A stretch of 64,000 nt of DNA from Capsicum annuum (Eukaryota; Streptophyta; Magnoliopsida; Solanales; Solanaceae). Below are positions 10,094-22,321 of this stretch, piece by piece; position 1 is the stretch's first letter, and the number at the start of each line of letters is the position of its first letter. The stretch lies in NCBI RefSeq assembly GCF_002878395.1, contig NC_061120.1:119600585-119664584 (forward strand). The letters run 5' to 3'. The translations under genes were made by a program, and so were the position numbers. Under the pieces are notes generated by a model. The model saw only the letters and a program-made list of their open reading frames with translations. It searched no databases and was not told the DNA's origin.

Positions 10094-12502
10094 TATAACA
10101 CCTAAAATCTGGTATGCAAAATGCTACACGGTTTTCATGACCCCAAAGGACCACAAGCTAACCTATGACTGATATATGTATCTATATACTACATAATATA
10201 TTGTATAACACAGAAATATAATTTGAAAGGCCATAAGGTTTAGATAATAGTAGTAAAATATAACATCTAAATGGGGTATAAAATACCCACAACTAAAATA
10301 ACTATCTGAACATAATAGTCTAGAGAGCCTCTAACTGACTGAACTATATGGGTAAGGAGTTGATGGGACATGTCCCCAATTAACTCCAACTAATAAAATA
10401 ATTAATGAGATAATAGAGAAATAATTATGTCATTGAAGAATGAGGACTCACTGCTAACTCTGACTGCTAATATCTAGAATTTACTGATGCTCAGGAGCTA
10501 GTGTCTCTAAACCTATGGTATAAGACCCCATAGCGCAAATGCGTTAGTGCTTTAAATATACTAGTATGCATCTGAGTTAGGTTGAAAGCATGGGGTTCAT
10601 ATGCATGAACAATACTTGCTAACTGAATAATATGAATGTTAGAATACATGCACACATACATAGTAACTATATCTTAGATCATGATAACACGAGTATGTTG
10701 ATGACTAACTTGACTAATGATTAAATTCTTATAATTAATAACATGAGTGACTGTATCTGACAGTCCAAAATCTGATGCAACTAGCTGAGTTCTGTACTTT
10801 ATCTCAATTGACTGTATTTGATAGTCCTGAATTCTAAAGAATCTATCTGAGTTCTTTTACTGAGACTAATACTGAGACTGTAGGACTAACCGACATGCCC
10901 CAAATGATGCATTATAATTGAATTGGGGTCCAATTTGTGCCCTGATTGAAAGCATATCAATACCACACCATGGGTAAGGATAATATATGAGTGGCAATAT
11001 AACAGGTAACTCTAGTAAGAATGGTTGGAACCCTCATATAGCATATTAATCCTCCTCATCTACCCTCATATAGTAGGCTATGTTGTGTGAATCACACCCT
11101 CATCTAACTGTGTATGTTCCCATCCTTGGGTTCACTCGGTGCTAATTTTTACTACCATCTAAATAGACTCTGAACATGATTTTCTAAAACTGAACATGGT
11201 CTGGGTTACTGAATTTCGTTGACTAACGGAATACTACTAATATCTGACAACTGACTGAGTTCATGAGATCATAGACATTTCTTGAGTCATAAGACTGTCT
11301 AAAGTATAAGGATCATAGCTGGACTGAGCATCTCATGGAAACCTGATATGGCTCTAGGCATATAACTAATATTTCGAGTATAAGTACCCCTAGGAATCGA
11401 TAGAGGGAAACCGATAAAGCATGACCTACTTGAATACATCACTAACATCATAATCTATAATATATTTCATGATATCATGCTAGTTGGTCATTTTCCTTCA
11501 TCTAAACATTTAATTAAATGCATGGTAGGCATATTACCTGTAAATAACATTATACAACAATTAAACATAATGATTCAATTCTAATTTCATCATTTAAGGG
11601 TTTGATCATAGATTTTCATGAATCTAAATATATACTAATCAAATCCACATAAAATTTATCCCCCATCATGGAATAGAATTCAATTACTTACTATCAACAT
11701 GAACAAGAGCAGCACAATCAGGAAATTAATCCATAAACTTAAACTTTGAAAAAGATTCTTTGGCTTCATGGACGAAATGAGTCCATGAATGAACACTTTG
11801 CAAACCTAGGTTGAGTTTCTTGAAGTTCCTGAACTTAAAGAATTTGAATCTCTTAGTTCGTGAAGAAGATATGGATTTTGTTCTTGGAGATTAACGTTAG
11901 AGAGAAAATCCTAATTTTTTTGTTGTAGAACAATAATGAATTTATTACCTTTGGTCGGATATAATTAGGCATACAAACGGGAAGTAAAAGACCAAAAATC
12001 CCCTTTTAAATAGTTTTAATTTGCTGAATTAGGGCCTATGATGGCTCGTGCGATGGTCCGTCGCTAGGGTAACGGTCCGTCGTTTCAACCATCGTACCTG
12101 GACTAAGAAAAGTGCTTACTTCCAAAGTAGCGACGACCTGGGCAACAGTCCACTGCAAGTTTGACGTCCATCAACCTGTCCATCGCACCTTATCCAAAAG
12201 GTTGCCTCGTGGCCTTGGCTACAACGGTCAAGGCGACAGTCTGTCGCTAAGTCGACTGTCCATCAACCTGGCCGTCGTACTTAGGCGATTTTGATAGCTC
12301 TGAGTAAAATGTCTATAACTTTTTACTCCAATACTGAATTTGGACAAAATTTGTATTGTTGGAAAGATAATTCAATTTCTAATGTGAATGAAACTGAAAA
12401 TCTTAAAAATAACACATGTACAAAACTGGATTCATCTTTCAAATAAAGTTTCTAACATTCTTGGGACATATTTCAAGCTAGGAAAAAGTATGGGGTATTA
12501 TA
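10094..12502 (-). repeat. J1 3' LTR
   Basis: Partner of 17532-19835. It begins TATAACACC (family TGTAACACC) and ends GGGGTATTATA. It keeps a segment (about 10157-10378) that the other LTR has lost, and lacks about 70 bp that the other has near 18760-18830. Confidence 0.88.
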
Positions 12503-12516
12503 ATATCTCCCCCTTG
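12503..12516 (-). other. J1 polypurine tract
   Basis: The minus strand reads CAAGGGGGAGATAT directly 5' of the 3' LTR. The same AAGGGGGAGAT core precedes the 3' LTR of J3. Confidence 0.85.
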
Positions 12517-12840
12517 AGAATATTCATCGTCGAATGAGACCAAGTGAGAGGAAAGAATAACCAATGTATTTACTGAACATGAATAATGAAACATAAACTC
12601 ATGACTGACATAACTAATAACTGAACATATCATATAGAACATGCACATCTAATGCATGTGTAACTGATTCATGAATGCATGAATGGGTGTTTTGATGAAC
12701 TAAGTTTCTCATAATGAGAATGCATGTCTGATGCATCATTATATAAGTGAGCTGATACATGAATGAATGACTTAATATGCAATGGTATTTAATACCAAGT
12801 TTGTGATGAGCACTGAACATGAAACTTAGTATGCTTAAGG
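12517..12840 (-). other. J1 3' untranslated segment with two palindromes
   Basis: Non-coding, between the end of the IN/chromodomain frame and the PPT. It holds two related palindromes, ATGCACATCTAATGCAT (12641-12657) and ATGCATGTCTGATGCAT (12720-12736). Equivalent pairs occur in J3 and J4. Confidence 0.7.
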
Positions 12841-14290
12841 AGAACTGTTACCTTGAGCTTGATCTGAGTTGGTATAGAAAAGGTGAGGATACTTGGTATG
12901 CAAGTCTGCTTCTTCTTGCCAAGTAGCTCCCTCAGCAGATTGATTTTACCAAAGAACTTTAGCTAGAGGGACTTCTTTATTCCTTAGTCTACGAGTCTGA
13001 TAGTCTAGGATTTCAACTGGAACTGGAGTCTCTTCATAAGAGAGATTGTTCTGAACATCGATGCTCTAAATAGGGACTATAACTGTTAGGTCACCTATAC
13101 ATTTCTGAGCAAAAAAAACATGGAAGACTGGGTGAATTAAGGATAGATTTGAAGGAAAATTGAGTTCCTAAGCTACCTTACTAAAGCGACTGAGAATCTT
13201 GAAGGGACCGACATATCGGGGTTGAGCTTTTCCTTCTTGCCGAACCGCTTAACTCCCTTCATGGGAGATATCTTTAGATAGACATAGTCACCAATATCAA
13301 ACTTGAGATCTTTTCTAAGAACATCCGCATAAGATTTCTATCGACTCTGAGCAGCCCCAAGTCTTGCTTTGATCAACTGGACTTTCTCTGAGGCGTCGAA
13401 TAATAGGTCAGGCCCTATAACTGAGGCCTTAATAACTTTGAACTAATCAATATGAGATCTACATCTCCTAACATAGAGAGCTTTGAATAGAGAAATCTTA
13501 ATACTGGAATGATAGCTTTTGTTGTATGAGAACTCAATCTAAGCCAAGTGGTCATCCCAACTACCCTGGAAATCAATTGCACACACCCTTAGCATATCTT
13601 CTAGAGTCTGAATGGTCCTTTCTTCTTGACCATCTATCTGAAGATGGAAGGCTATACTGAGATGAACATGGGTATGAAGACCCTTTCTGAATGCTTTTTA
13701 GAAATGATAAGTGAATTAGGTACCTCTGTCTGAGATAATAGATCACAGAACACCGTGCAATCTAACCAAATCCATGACGTAGAGTTTGGAATAATCCCAG
13801 GATGAAAATATTCTAATTTGGTCATCCTGTCTTTAATAACTCAAATCGAGTTATGTTGATGATGATTTTGAGGCAAACCCGTTATGAAGTCCATGTTCAC
13901 TTTTTCCTACTTCTAAGTAGGAATATTGAACTCCTGCATGGACCCACTAGGCTTTTGATGCTCTATCTTAACCTGGTGACATATAGAACACATAGCCATA
14001 AACTCTGCAATGTCGCTCTTTATCCCACTCTACCATTAGATTTCTCATAAATTATGGTACATCTTTATGGCCCATGGATAAATAGAGTAGCGCATACCAT
14101 GCACTTCTACAAGAATTCACTGCCGTAAGTCATCTATAGCTAGAACATATAAATGACCCTGACAACACAGAACACCATCTCCCCCATGAGACAGAACCTC
14201 TACTTTCTGATTCTTGACCTACTCTTTTAACTTGTACAAGGCTATGATCCATATCTTACTTTTCTTTGACCTCAGACACTAGAGATAATT
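12841..14290 (-). pseudogene. J1 integrase with C-terminal chromodomain
   Basis: The minus strand shows the zinc finger with CSICHQVKIEHQ near 14000. The first catalytic Asp sits in VIKDRMTK (about 13820), the second in SIISDRGT (about 13740) and the Glu in DGQEERTIQTLEDML (about 13625), so the DDE triad is retained. The chromodomain (about 12855-13030) reads VEILDYQTRRLRNKEV and AEGATWQEEADLHTKYPHLF, with a stop in the middle. Chromodomains on plant gypsy integrases are thought to steer insertion to heterochromatin. Frames are interrupted by several stops. Confidence 0.85.
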
Positions 14291-14900
14291 TTAAACTACT
14301 CTGAACCCATATATCACCCTCATCTGTATCGACTAACCGAATGCCTAGTCTGCCAAGCTAATAGAATTCATGGGCTAACTTCTTCTTATTATCCTCGACA
14401 TGACCAACACAACCTAAAAACAGTCTACTAAGAGCGTCGGCCACTACATTGGCCTTGCCTGAATGATAAAGGACACTCATGTCATAATATTTGAAGAGCT
14501 CTAACCACCTCCTCTGATGAAGATTGGGATCCTTCTAAGAAAAGACATACTGAAGGCTCTTATGATCCGTGAACAAATCTACATGAACACCATATAGATA
14601 ATGCCTCCAAATCTTCAAGGCAAAAACTACAACGGCTACCTCAAGATGATGAGTAGGATAATTATTCTCATAGGATTTAAGCTATCTAGAGGCGTAGGCT
14701 ATGACCTTACCATGATTCATGAGGACACAACCCAAACCTACTCGGGATGCATCATAATACACTATCAACCAATCTAAACAATCTAGAAAAGCTATAACTA
14801 GAGATGAGCTGAGTTGAGTCTTTAACTCCGGAAAACTCTTCTCGTAATGATCTGACCACTGTAACTTACCTTTCTTCTAAGTCAATCTGGACATAGGGGA
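14291..14900 (-). pseudogene. J1 RNase H domain
   Basis: It lies between RT and IN on the minus strand. The segments correspond to the gypsy order: YYDASRVGLGCVLM-like near 14750, VIAYAS-like near 14700, and [15 protein letters not shown] near 14560-14590. Stops interrupt it. It is assigned from motif fragments and position. Confidence 0.75.
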
Positions 14901-15770
14901 TGCAAAAGAAGAAAATTACTCAACAAACCATCTATAATAGCTAGCCAAACCCAGGAAACTCCTTATATCTAATGGAGACACCGGACAAGGCCAATTTCTT
15001 AGCCAAGAAATTATATGGCCAAGAAATGCTACTAATCTTAGCCAAAATTTGCACTTACTAAATTTGGCAAATAGTTGATGATCTATGCAAGTCAGAAGTA
15101 CTGTTCTGAGATGGTCTGCTTGATCTCGCTCACTGTGAGAATAGACCAGAATATGATTTATGAAAACTATAATGAACATGTCCAAGTACTGCTTGAACAC
15201 ACGGTTCATCAAGTCCATGAAAGCTGCTGGGGCATTGGGGAGACCAAAGGACATTAATAGAAATTCAAAGTGACCATACAGAGTACGAAAAAATATTTTT
15301 GGAATGTTACATTCTCTGACTCTAAGCTAATAATAGACGGATCTGAGGTTCATATTAAAGGAATAACTATCACCCTAAAATTGGTCAATCACGTCATCAA
15401 TTCTGGGAAGAGGATACTTGTTCTTGACTGTGTCCTTATTAAGTTAACGGTAGTCTATACACATTTTGAGAGAACCATTTTTCTTGTGCACGAATTATAC
15501 TGCAACACCCTAAGAGGACACACTGGTCCTGATGAATCCCTTATCTAAGAGATCCTTCAACTGTTCTTTCAGTTCTCTGAGTTCTTCTGGTGCTATTTTG
15601 TATTGAGGAACGGATATAGGCTAAGTTTCTGAAAGAAGATCAATGCCGAAGATTATTTCTCTTTCGAGAGGAATTCCTAGAAGATCTTTGGGAAAAACAT
15701 TTGAATATTCATTCACAACTGGGATTGATTCAAGATTAGGAGTTTTGGAACTAGTGTCCTTAACTCAAAC
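14901..15770 (-). pseudogene. J1 reverse transcriptase (both catalytic motifs damaged)
   Basis: A 112-codon open stretch (15254-14916) holds [20 protein letters not shown], then the active-site motif as [10 protein letters not shown] where VFIDDILVYS is usual, so both Asp are changed. The thumb FLGHIIS and [16 protein letters not shown] follow. The first palm motif near 15350 reads NMNLRSVYY, with Asp changed to Asn. RT therefore could not polymerise. N-terminal fingers lie at 15400-15770 with stops. Antisense open frames at 15075-15548 are shadows. Confidence 0.9.
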
Positions 15771-16250
15771 AAAGTGATAGACACATACTTTAGATATTAT
15801 TTTTCGTGCTCGAAGGTACAAAATAAGCTGACCTCTGAAAGCAGATACACTACCCTTCCACTATAGGATGGGTTCATTCAGAAACTAAAACTGAACTATT
15901 CTATTTCTACAGTCGACTGTGGTATTGCAGGAATAAAGCCAATCCATGTCGAGAATGACATCAAAATCATTAAGATCAAATTCAACTAAGTCTGCTGAAG
16001 TGACTTTCTGAGATATCATAATCGGGCAATTCCTGTATACCCAGCGGGCTATAATGATTTTACCCACTGGGGTAGAGACTAAAATGGGCTCTGCTAGAAT
16101 TTTGGGATTTATTGCTATATAAGGAGTGACAAAAGATGAAGAAGCTCCTAGATCTAATAAAGCGTAAACATACACATGAAAGATCTGTCACATACCAATA
16201 ATTACATCAGGATAATTTTCCTAATCTTGTCATGATTGAAGAGCATAGAG
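15771..16250 (-). pseudogene. J1 aspartic protease
   Basis: A 96-codon open stretch (16175-15885) reads YALLDLGASSSFVTPYIA. It then gives STPVGKIIIARWVYRNCPI, then FDVILDMDWLYSC. The catalytic Asp is kept in LLDLGA (usual LLDPGA). It matches the length and order of the gypsy PR domain between gag and RT, and is one of the better-preserved domains of J1. Confidence 0.88.
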
Positions 16251-17335
16251 ATCATTTGGGCGTTGCCTACTAGTAGCACTGGAGGTGGCACCCTACTAAT
16301 TTAGGCGACTGTACTGAACTATGGAGCAATTCTGTTGACTCTGAAGACCTAGCTAAGGACAGTAATTGACTCTGTGGCCTGGCTTTCCACATCAAAAATA
16401 AATACCACTGCCAGCAATGCAAATACCTTAATAGTGGTTGCCATAATTCTGGCAAAGAGGATAGGTGTGGGCACTACTAATACTGCCCTGGAACTTAGAG
16501 CCAGGCACACTATCTTTGTTACCCTCTTTAAACTTAGGAACTAGAGCATTGGATGAAGAAGGAGGTGGAACGAATGACTTAGGACGAAACTAAGAGCGGT
16601 TTCCTCCTTGTTACTTAGGCTGAGCAAATTTGAAACTACCTATATTCGCTCTCTTATTCTTCTTGTCCCTAATCTTAATCTTCTCCTCCTTTATCTGCTA
16701 ACAATGAGTCATGATCCTTGCTAAAGTCATGTCACTATTCAGCATGGCATATCTACACTCATTAACAACGCTATCATTCACCGCTGAAATGAAATTACTC
16801 ATCCTTGCCCTACTATCAGCAAAAACATGGGGACTTATCTAGCTAATTGAGAACACTTAAAAGAATACTCTTTCATTGTCATATTTCCCTGGCTAGGGGA
16901 AAGAATCTACCAAGAAAAATAGAAGTAAACTCCTCCCACTCAACTGGCCCTGCATCATCTTCCCTCTATGACTTCTACTGCTTGAACCAAGTGTGAGCAA
17001 CATCCTATAACTAATATGCATCTAGCTCAGCACTCTCACTAGGAGTAACCCCTATTATGTCTGTAACCTTTTGCACCTGATCTAGGAATTCCTGAGGGTC
17101 CTCGTCTATCTTAGACACAAGAAAGGATGGAGGATTCATTCGAGTGAAGTCTTAAATCCTGGATACAGCTGAATTGGACACTGGATTATCCAGAATGATA
17201 GCTGGTCATTCATTCTGCGCAGCAACTGACTGAGAAAAATTAGTGATTGCATCCCTGAACTCCTCATGAGAAACATGTTCATCCAAGTGATCTTCTTAGA
17301 GAGGCTGGCTTCTTCTCTTTGGGAATGTTCTAAAA
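16251..17335 (-). pseudogene. J1 gag polyprotein
   Basis: Minus-strand frames give the capsid region RMNPPSFLVSKIDEDPQEF (near 17100) and then a VEWEEFTSIFL-like segment (near 16940). The SDMTLARIMTHC helix lies near 16730 and a KENKRANIGSFKFAQ-like basic linker near 16640. The zinc knuckle CGKPGHRVNYC lies near 16361-16395; its first Cys is lost to a stop. Several stops are present. The protein would form the virus-like particle; here it is decayed. Confidence 0.85.
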
Positions 17336-17528
17336 TAAGTAGAAGAAATGGATTAGACTGAGAGATTAGATTTATGACATGAATTCTGAAAGAAAGGAAA
17401 ATTTTCCTAAAACATATTATAGCATCTCGCACATAAATGTGGCGCGTAACATACCCATGTACAAGACTCCACTACATACGACTTTCAGATTTTCTAGGAC
17501 TATATTGAACCTTAGGCTCTGATACCAA
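17336..17528 (-). other. J1 leader and primer binding site
   Basis: The PBS at 17512-17528 reads TTGGTATCAGAGCCTAA on the minus strand, a perfect match over TGGTATCAGAGC. The leader block with GTGGCGCGTAACATACCC corresponds to leaders of all other elements here. Confidence 0.9.
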
Positions 17529-17531
17529 GTT

Positions 17532-19835
17532 TGTAATGCCTCAAATCTGGTACCTAGAATGATAGATGGTGCTCATGACCCCGAAGGACCACATGTTCCT
17601 AAATAAATCCAACTAATATACTAATTAATAAGATAATAGAGAGATAATCATGTCCTCAAAGAATGAGGACTCACTGCTAACTCTGATTGCTGATATCTAG
17701 AATCTATTGATACTCTGGAGCTTGTGTCTCTGAACCTATGGTATAAGACACCATAGAAGAAATGTGTCAGTACTTTGAATGTATTGGTATGCATGTGAGG
17801 TAACCTGAATGCATTAGGTTCATATGTATGAACAATACTGGCTAACTGACTAATATGAACATGAGAATACATGCACGTATACATAGTAACTATATCTGAA
17901 ATCATGATAACATGAGTTTGTTGATGATTAACGTGACCAATGATAGAATTTTGATAACTAATAACATGTGTGACACTCTTTGACAGTCCAGAATCTGATG
18001 GAACTAGCTAAGTTCCGTACTGTATTTAAGTTGACTGTATCTGTAGTCCTAAATTCTAAAGAAACTATCTGAGTTATTTTACTGAGACTGAGACTGAGGC
18101 TGAGAATGTGCGAGGTAGTCATCTAACCGACATGCCCCAAATATGCATTATAGCTAAATTAGGGTCCAATCTGTTCCCTGATTGGAAGGGTGTCAATACC
18201 GCACCACTGGTAAGGACAACATGTGAGTGACCCTAATATAATAGGTAAATCTAGTGAGAACGGTAGGAATGCTTATATAGAAGATTAATCCACCTCATCT
18301 AACCTCACATAGCAGGCTATGATGTATGAACCTATGCTAGCTATATAGTTTTGGAACACAAGGATTGGTTGTAAGAATCACACCCTTAACTGATAGTGTA
18401 TGTTCCCATCTTTATGTTCACAAGGTGCTAATTCCTACTCCCATCTTAACAGACTCTGAACATAATTTTCTGAAACTTAACATGGACTAAGTTACTGACT
18501 TCCATTGACTGATGTAATACTACTGATATCTGACAACTTACTAAGTTTATAAAATTATAGAGATTTCTTGAGACATAAGACTGTCTGAAGTCTAAGGGTC
18601 ATAGCTTGACTGAGAGTATCATGGAAACATGACATGGCTCTAGGCGCACAACTAATATCCTGGGTACAAGTACCCTCAGGACTCGATAGAAGGAAACAGA
18701 CAAAGCATGACCTACTTGAACACATCTCTAACATCATAATCCATAATAGATTTATTGAAGCATTGCATCAAAATATGATATGGTGATCTACATAAACTTG
18801 TTCATACATGGGGATTTCATGATATCATGCTACTTGGGAATTTTCCTTCATAGAGATGTTTAATCAAAAACATGGTAGGTATAGTATGTGTTAACAACAT
18901 TATACAATAATTTTATATGATGATTCAATTCTAATTTCATCATTTAAGGGTTTGATCATAGATTTACATAAATCTACATCTATACTAATCAAATCCACAT
19001 AAAATTTAGCCCCAACATGGACTAGAATTTAATTACTCATTATCAACATGATCAAGAGCAACCCAATCATGAAATTCATCCATAAACTAAAACTTTTAGA
19101 AGAGATTCCTAGGCTTCATGTACAAAAAGATTCCATGAATGAACAATATGCATACCTGGGTTGAGTTTCTTGATGTTCCTGAACTTGAAAAATTTGAATC
19201 TGTTAGTTCTTGAAGAAGATTTAGATTTTGTTCTTGGAGATTAACGTTAGAGAAAACATACTAATTTTGTGATTATAGAAGAATAATGAATTTCTGAGCT
19301 TTGGTAGGATATAATTAGGTATATAAACTGGTTGTAAAAGAATAAAAAGACCATTTTAAAATGGCTTTAATTTTCTGAATTAGGACTTGTGATAGGTCGT
19401 ACGACGGTCCGTTGTTTCGACCATCGTATGTGGACCAAGAAAAGGGCCTACTGTACAAGCAGCGACGGCCTGGGCGATGGTCTATCGCAAGTTTGATGGT
19501 CCATCAACCTATCCATCGCACCTTATCCCGAAGGTTGCCCCACTACTTTGGTTACGATGGTCAAGCCGATGGTCCATCACTTGGTCGATGGTCCATCAAC
19601 CTGGCCATTGCACCTGGGCAATTTTGATAGCTCTGACTAAAACGACCATAACTTTTTACTTCGCTACCAAATTTAGATGAAATTGGTATGGTTGGAAAGA
19701 TAATTCAATTTCTCACATGAATAAAAGTGAAAATCTTAAAAATATCACATATAGAAAAGTAGATTCATCTTTCAAAGAAAGCTTCTAATATTCTTGGGAA
19801 AAATTTCAAGCCAGGAAAAAGTATGGGGTATTACA
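17532..19835 (-). repeat. J1 5' LTR
   Basis: It begins TGTAATGCC and ends GGGGTATTACA (plus strand). It lacks the segment matching about 10157-10378 of the partner. A TATA-like TTTATATACC (minus) lies near 19318-19330, upstream of a non-coding run. No gene is seen. Confidence 0.9.
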
Positions 19836-20335
19836 GTTTATTAGATCCTTAAATGCTGCCGAAGCATTAGTCAACCCAATTGACATCACCAAAAACTCAA
19901 TGTTCCCATACCGAGTATGAAAAGTCATATTAGGGATATGCATTACCCTAATCATTTGCTGATGGTACCTAGACCAAAGATCTATCTTAGAAAAGAACCT
20001 GTCATTTTGCAACGACTCAAAAAGATCATCTATCGATGGAAGAGGATACTTGTTCTTAATCATTACATTGTTTAACTACCTATAGTCAATGCACATCTGA
20101 AGGGAACCATCATTCTTGTGCATTATTAACATTGGTGTACCCCAAGGAGATATACTATGATGAATAAACTCCTTATCCAGAAGATCGTTAAGTTGCTCCT
20201 TATTCGGAGGAATAGAAATTGGATGAGTGTCCAAAATTAGATCAATACCAAACTCTATTTTTTTATCCACAGGAACACTAGGAATATCATTCATAAAGAA
20301 CTCTAGAAACTCATTAAAAACTGGAGCTGACTAAA
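19836..20335 (-). pseudogene. G2 reverse transcriptase, N-terminal half
   Basis: Two open stretches on the minus strand (20294-20076 and 20063-19806) are in different frames. They carry IEFGIDLILDTHPISIPP, then SISPWGTPMLIMHKNDGSL and CIDYR. The palm follows: [10 protein letters not shown] with the first catalytic Asp, and [20 protein letters not shown] ending exactly at J1. The rest of the RT is at 9721-10093. This and the FVDD motif make G2 the element with the most complete RT catalytic set in the window. Confidence 0.9.
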
Positions 20336-20900
20336 AGATGGACCTTCCGAATAAGAATCTTTATCTCAAACTATATAAAGATAACCTTTAGAGATTAACC
20401 TCTGATCAGTAAGATAAGAAATAAACCTCCCCCTAAGAGCTAAAGAAATGTCCTTCCATTCGATACCCGAATCATTAGGGAACCTAACGATAACCCTATG
20501 GGTCCAACAATCCTAAGACGCATAACAAAAGTGTAACTAGTCCATCTTTAGAATAACATCAAAATCCGCCATATCCAACTCAAATAGATCCACCAAGGTT
20601 TGCTAGCCACCAATGAATACCACACACCCCCTATAGACTATCTTATCAATAACCGAGTCACCTATTAGGGTATAAGCACAAAAAGGATCTGAAATAACTT
20701 TTGAATCAAACAAAAAATATATAGCCAAATAAAGAGTCACATAAAAGAGAGTGGAATCCAAATCAAGCAAACAGTAGATGTCATAAGAGAAAATCTATAA
20801 CACACTAGTTACGACATCGGGTGATGCCTCAGATTCCTTTTGAGATGCAAAAGCATACATAACATGTTCCGACCAATACTAGTATTCTGAGCAGTAACAA
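20336..20900 (-). pseudogene. G2 aspartic protease
   Basis: The minus strand reads YCLLDLDSTLFYVT near 20740-20790, so the catalytic Asp is kept but the following Gly is Asp. SVIDKIVYRGCVVFIGG (near 20620) and DFDVILKMD near 20560 follow. The order and spacing are those of gypsy PR. Scattered stops break the frame between the motifs. Confidence 0.82.
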
Positions 20901-22113
20901 AAATAAATACAACACCACCAAGTGTAACAACAGAAGATGAAGCCACAAGAATATTATTCGCCTTTATGGCAGCCTTATTAACCAGACAATCCCTAAGTCA
21001 ATGGCCCGCCTGGCCACACTTGAAGCTTTTGTCCTTTTCTTCATCACAATAACTTTAATAAGAATGACTATAGAACCAGTAACAAGTGCATGAGGAAATT
21101 GATTGACCTTTTCTTGCCATAGATTGGGTACCCTGTACCCAAAAATTTTCACCACTATGACGATGCATGTTATCCGACTAATAAGGAGCACTAGCAGAAG
21201 AGTAGGAACCAGAACTCCCCCATATCTTCTTATACTATTTTCCACCATCTCTACCACCCTAAGACTAAGCACCTCACTGATTAGAAAACTTATTTCTCTT
21301 ACCCTGCATATCCCTAAACTCTGTTTGCTTCATTTTTTATCCCTTACATGCTGTTTATGAATTATCAACCTAGAGATGTCCATATCCTTTATGAACAAGG
21401 TAGTCTTCCTCTTCAAAATAAAAACTTGATTCAACCATGAAGTGAACTTCCTCATTCTAGCTCACATATCAGTCACTAAATCTGGAGAATACATTAACAA
21501 TTGGTGAAACTTTAAGGCATATTCCTAAACAAACATTCTCCCCTGCTTTATTTTGACCAAATTCTCCATCCTTGCTTCCCTCAACTCTTGGGGAAAGAAA
21601 CGATCCAGAAAAGAACTAGGAAAAGCCTGCCACAAGTACTAATCCTCCACATCTCCTCTATACTTATCCCACTCTTCATAACACTAATATGTAACCTCTT
21701 TGAGCTGATAACCTGCAAAGTTTACCCCTATATATTTGTAGCCTAAATCACCCAAAATATCTTCTCCATCTCATCCAAGAAGCCCTATGGATCCTCATCC
21801 ACCTTCCCTCAACAAAAAACAGGAGGACATATCATCATAAATTGGCTAACCCTTGTGGCCTCTGCAAAAAAAGCACCAGACATATCTCGCTCAGCCTGAG
21901 CAGCAACCTGATTTGCAATAGCATGAATAGACTGTCGGAATTTCTCATTAGTCACTTCACCTTAAGGATGACTAGTAGTAACCTATGGAATTCCTAAACT
22001 ATCAGTGATATGATTATAAGGTCAAAGTGAACCCCAGAAGTAGGATACACCCCTTTTTCATTACCATTAGATGGGATAGAAGAATTTTCTTGTGTTCCAA
22101 ATCTATGAGGCAT
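20901..22113 (-). pseudogene. G2 gag polyprotein
   Basis: It starts with ATG at 22113 (MPHRFGTQENSS). The capsid FLDRFFP-like and LREARMENLVK-like words lie near 21540-21620. A MDISRLIIH-like helix lies near 21370. A zinc knuckle near 20984-21020 reads CGQAGH-LRDC; its upstream Cys partner lies in FKCG. The frame is shifted several times. It is flanked by a normal leader and PBS on the 5' side and PR on the 3' side. Confidence 0.82.
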
Positions 22114-22319
22114 GATCTAAAAGACGATCAAATAAGGATTAAAGAAGATTATAGGACGAAACTCCAAGCTTAAAAATAGAATACGAAGAAAGTGAAACAT
22201 TCTAAATGCCTTATAGCCTCTCCCTTATAAGTGTGGCATGCCAAACACCCATAAAAGAGACACTACTGGACACGGCCTTGTGGATACCTGTTGACCATGA
22301 ACCATGACTATGATACCAA
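22114..22319 (-). other. G2 leader, leader hairpin and primer binding site
   Basis: The PBS at 22302-22319 reads TTGGTATCATAGTC on the minus strand. A small hairpin CATTCTAAATG (22198-22208) lies in the leader and matches hairpins in the leaders of G3 and G5. Confidence 0.75.
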
Positions 22320-22321
22320 CT

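Larger units (their letters stand above)
10094..19835 (-). mobile_element. J1: complete chromovirus with all domains, inside G2 RT
   Basis: LTRs lie at 10094-12502 and 17532-19835. On the minus strand the order is 5' LTR (right), PBS, leader, gag, PR, RT, RH, IN with C-terminal chromodomain, 3' untranslated segment, PPT, 3' LTR (left). All domains are present, but every one has stops. The RT site reads FINH instead of FIDD. A five-base TSD is not visible: the left flank ends ACTAA and the right flank begins GTTTA. The LTRs share a GC-rich block with repeated GGTCCGTCG and GGTCCATC words (about 12050-12290 and 19395-19620). Confidence 0.9.

Noticed and set aside
20964..21272. 102-codon minus-strand open frame
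   Set aside because: Out of frame with the G2 gag knuckle (CGQAGH-LRDC), which lies in the overlapping frame. A shadow of the decayed gag.
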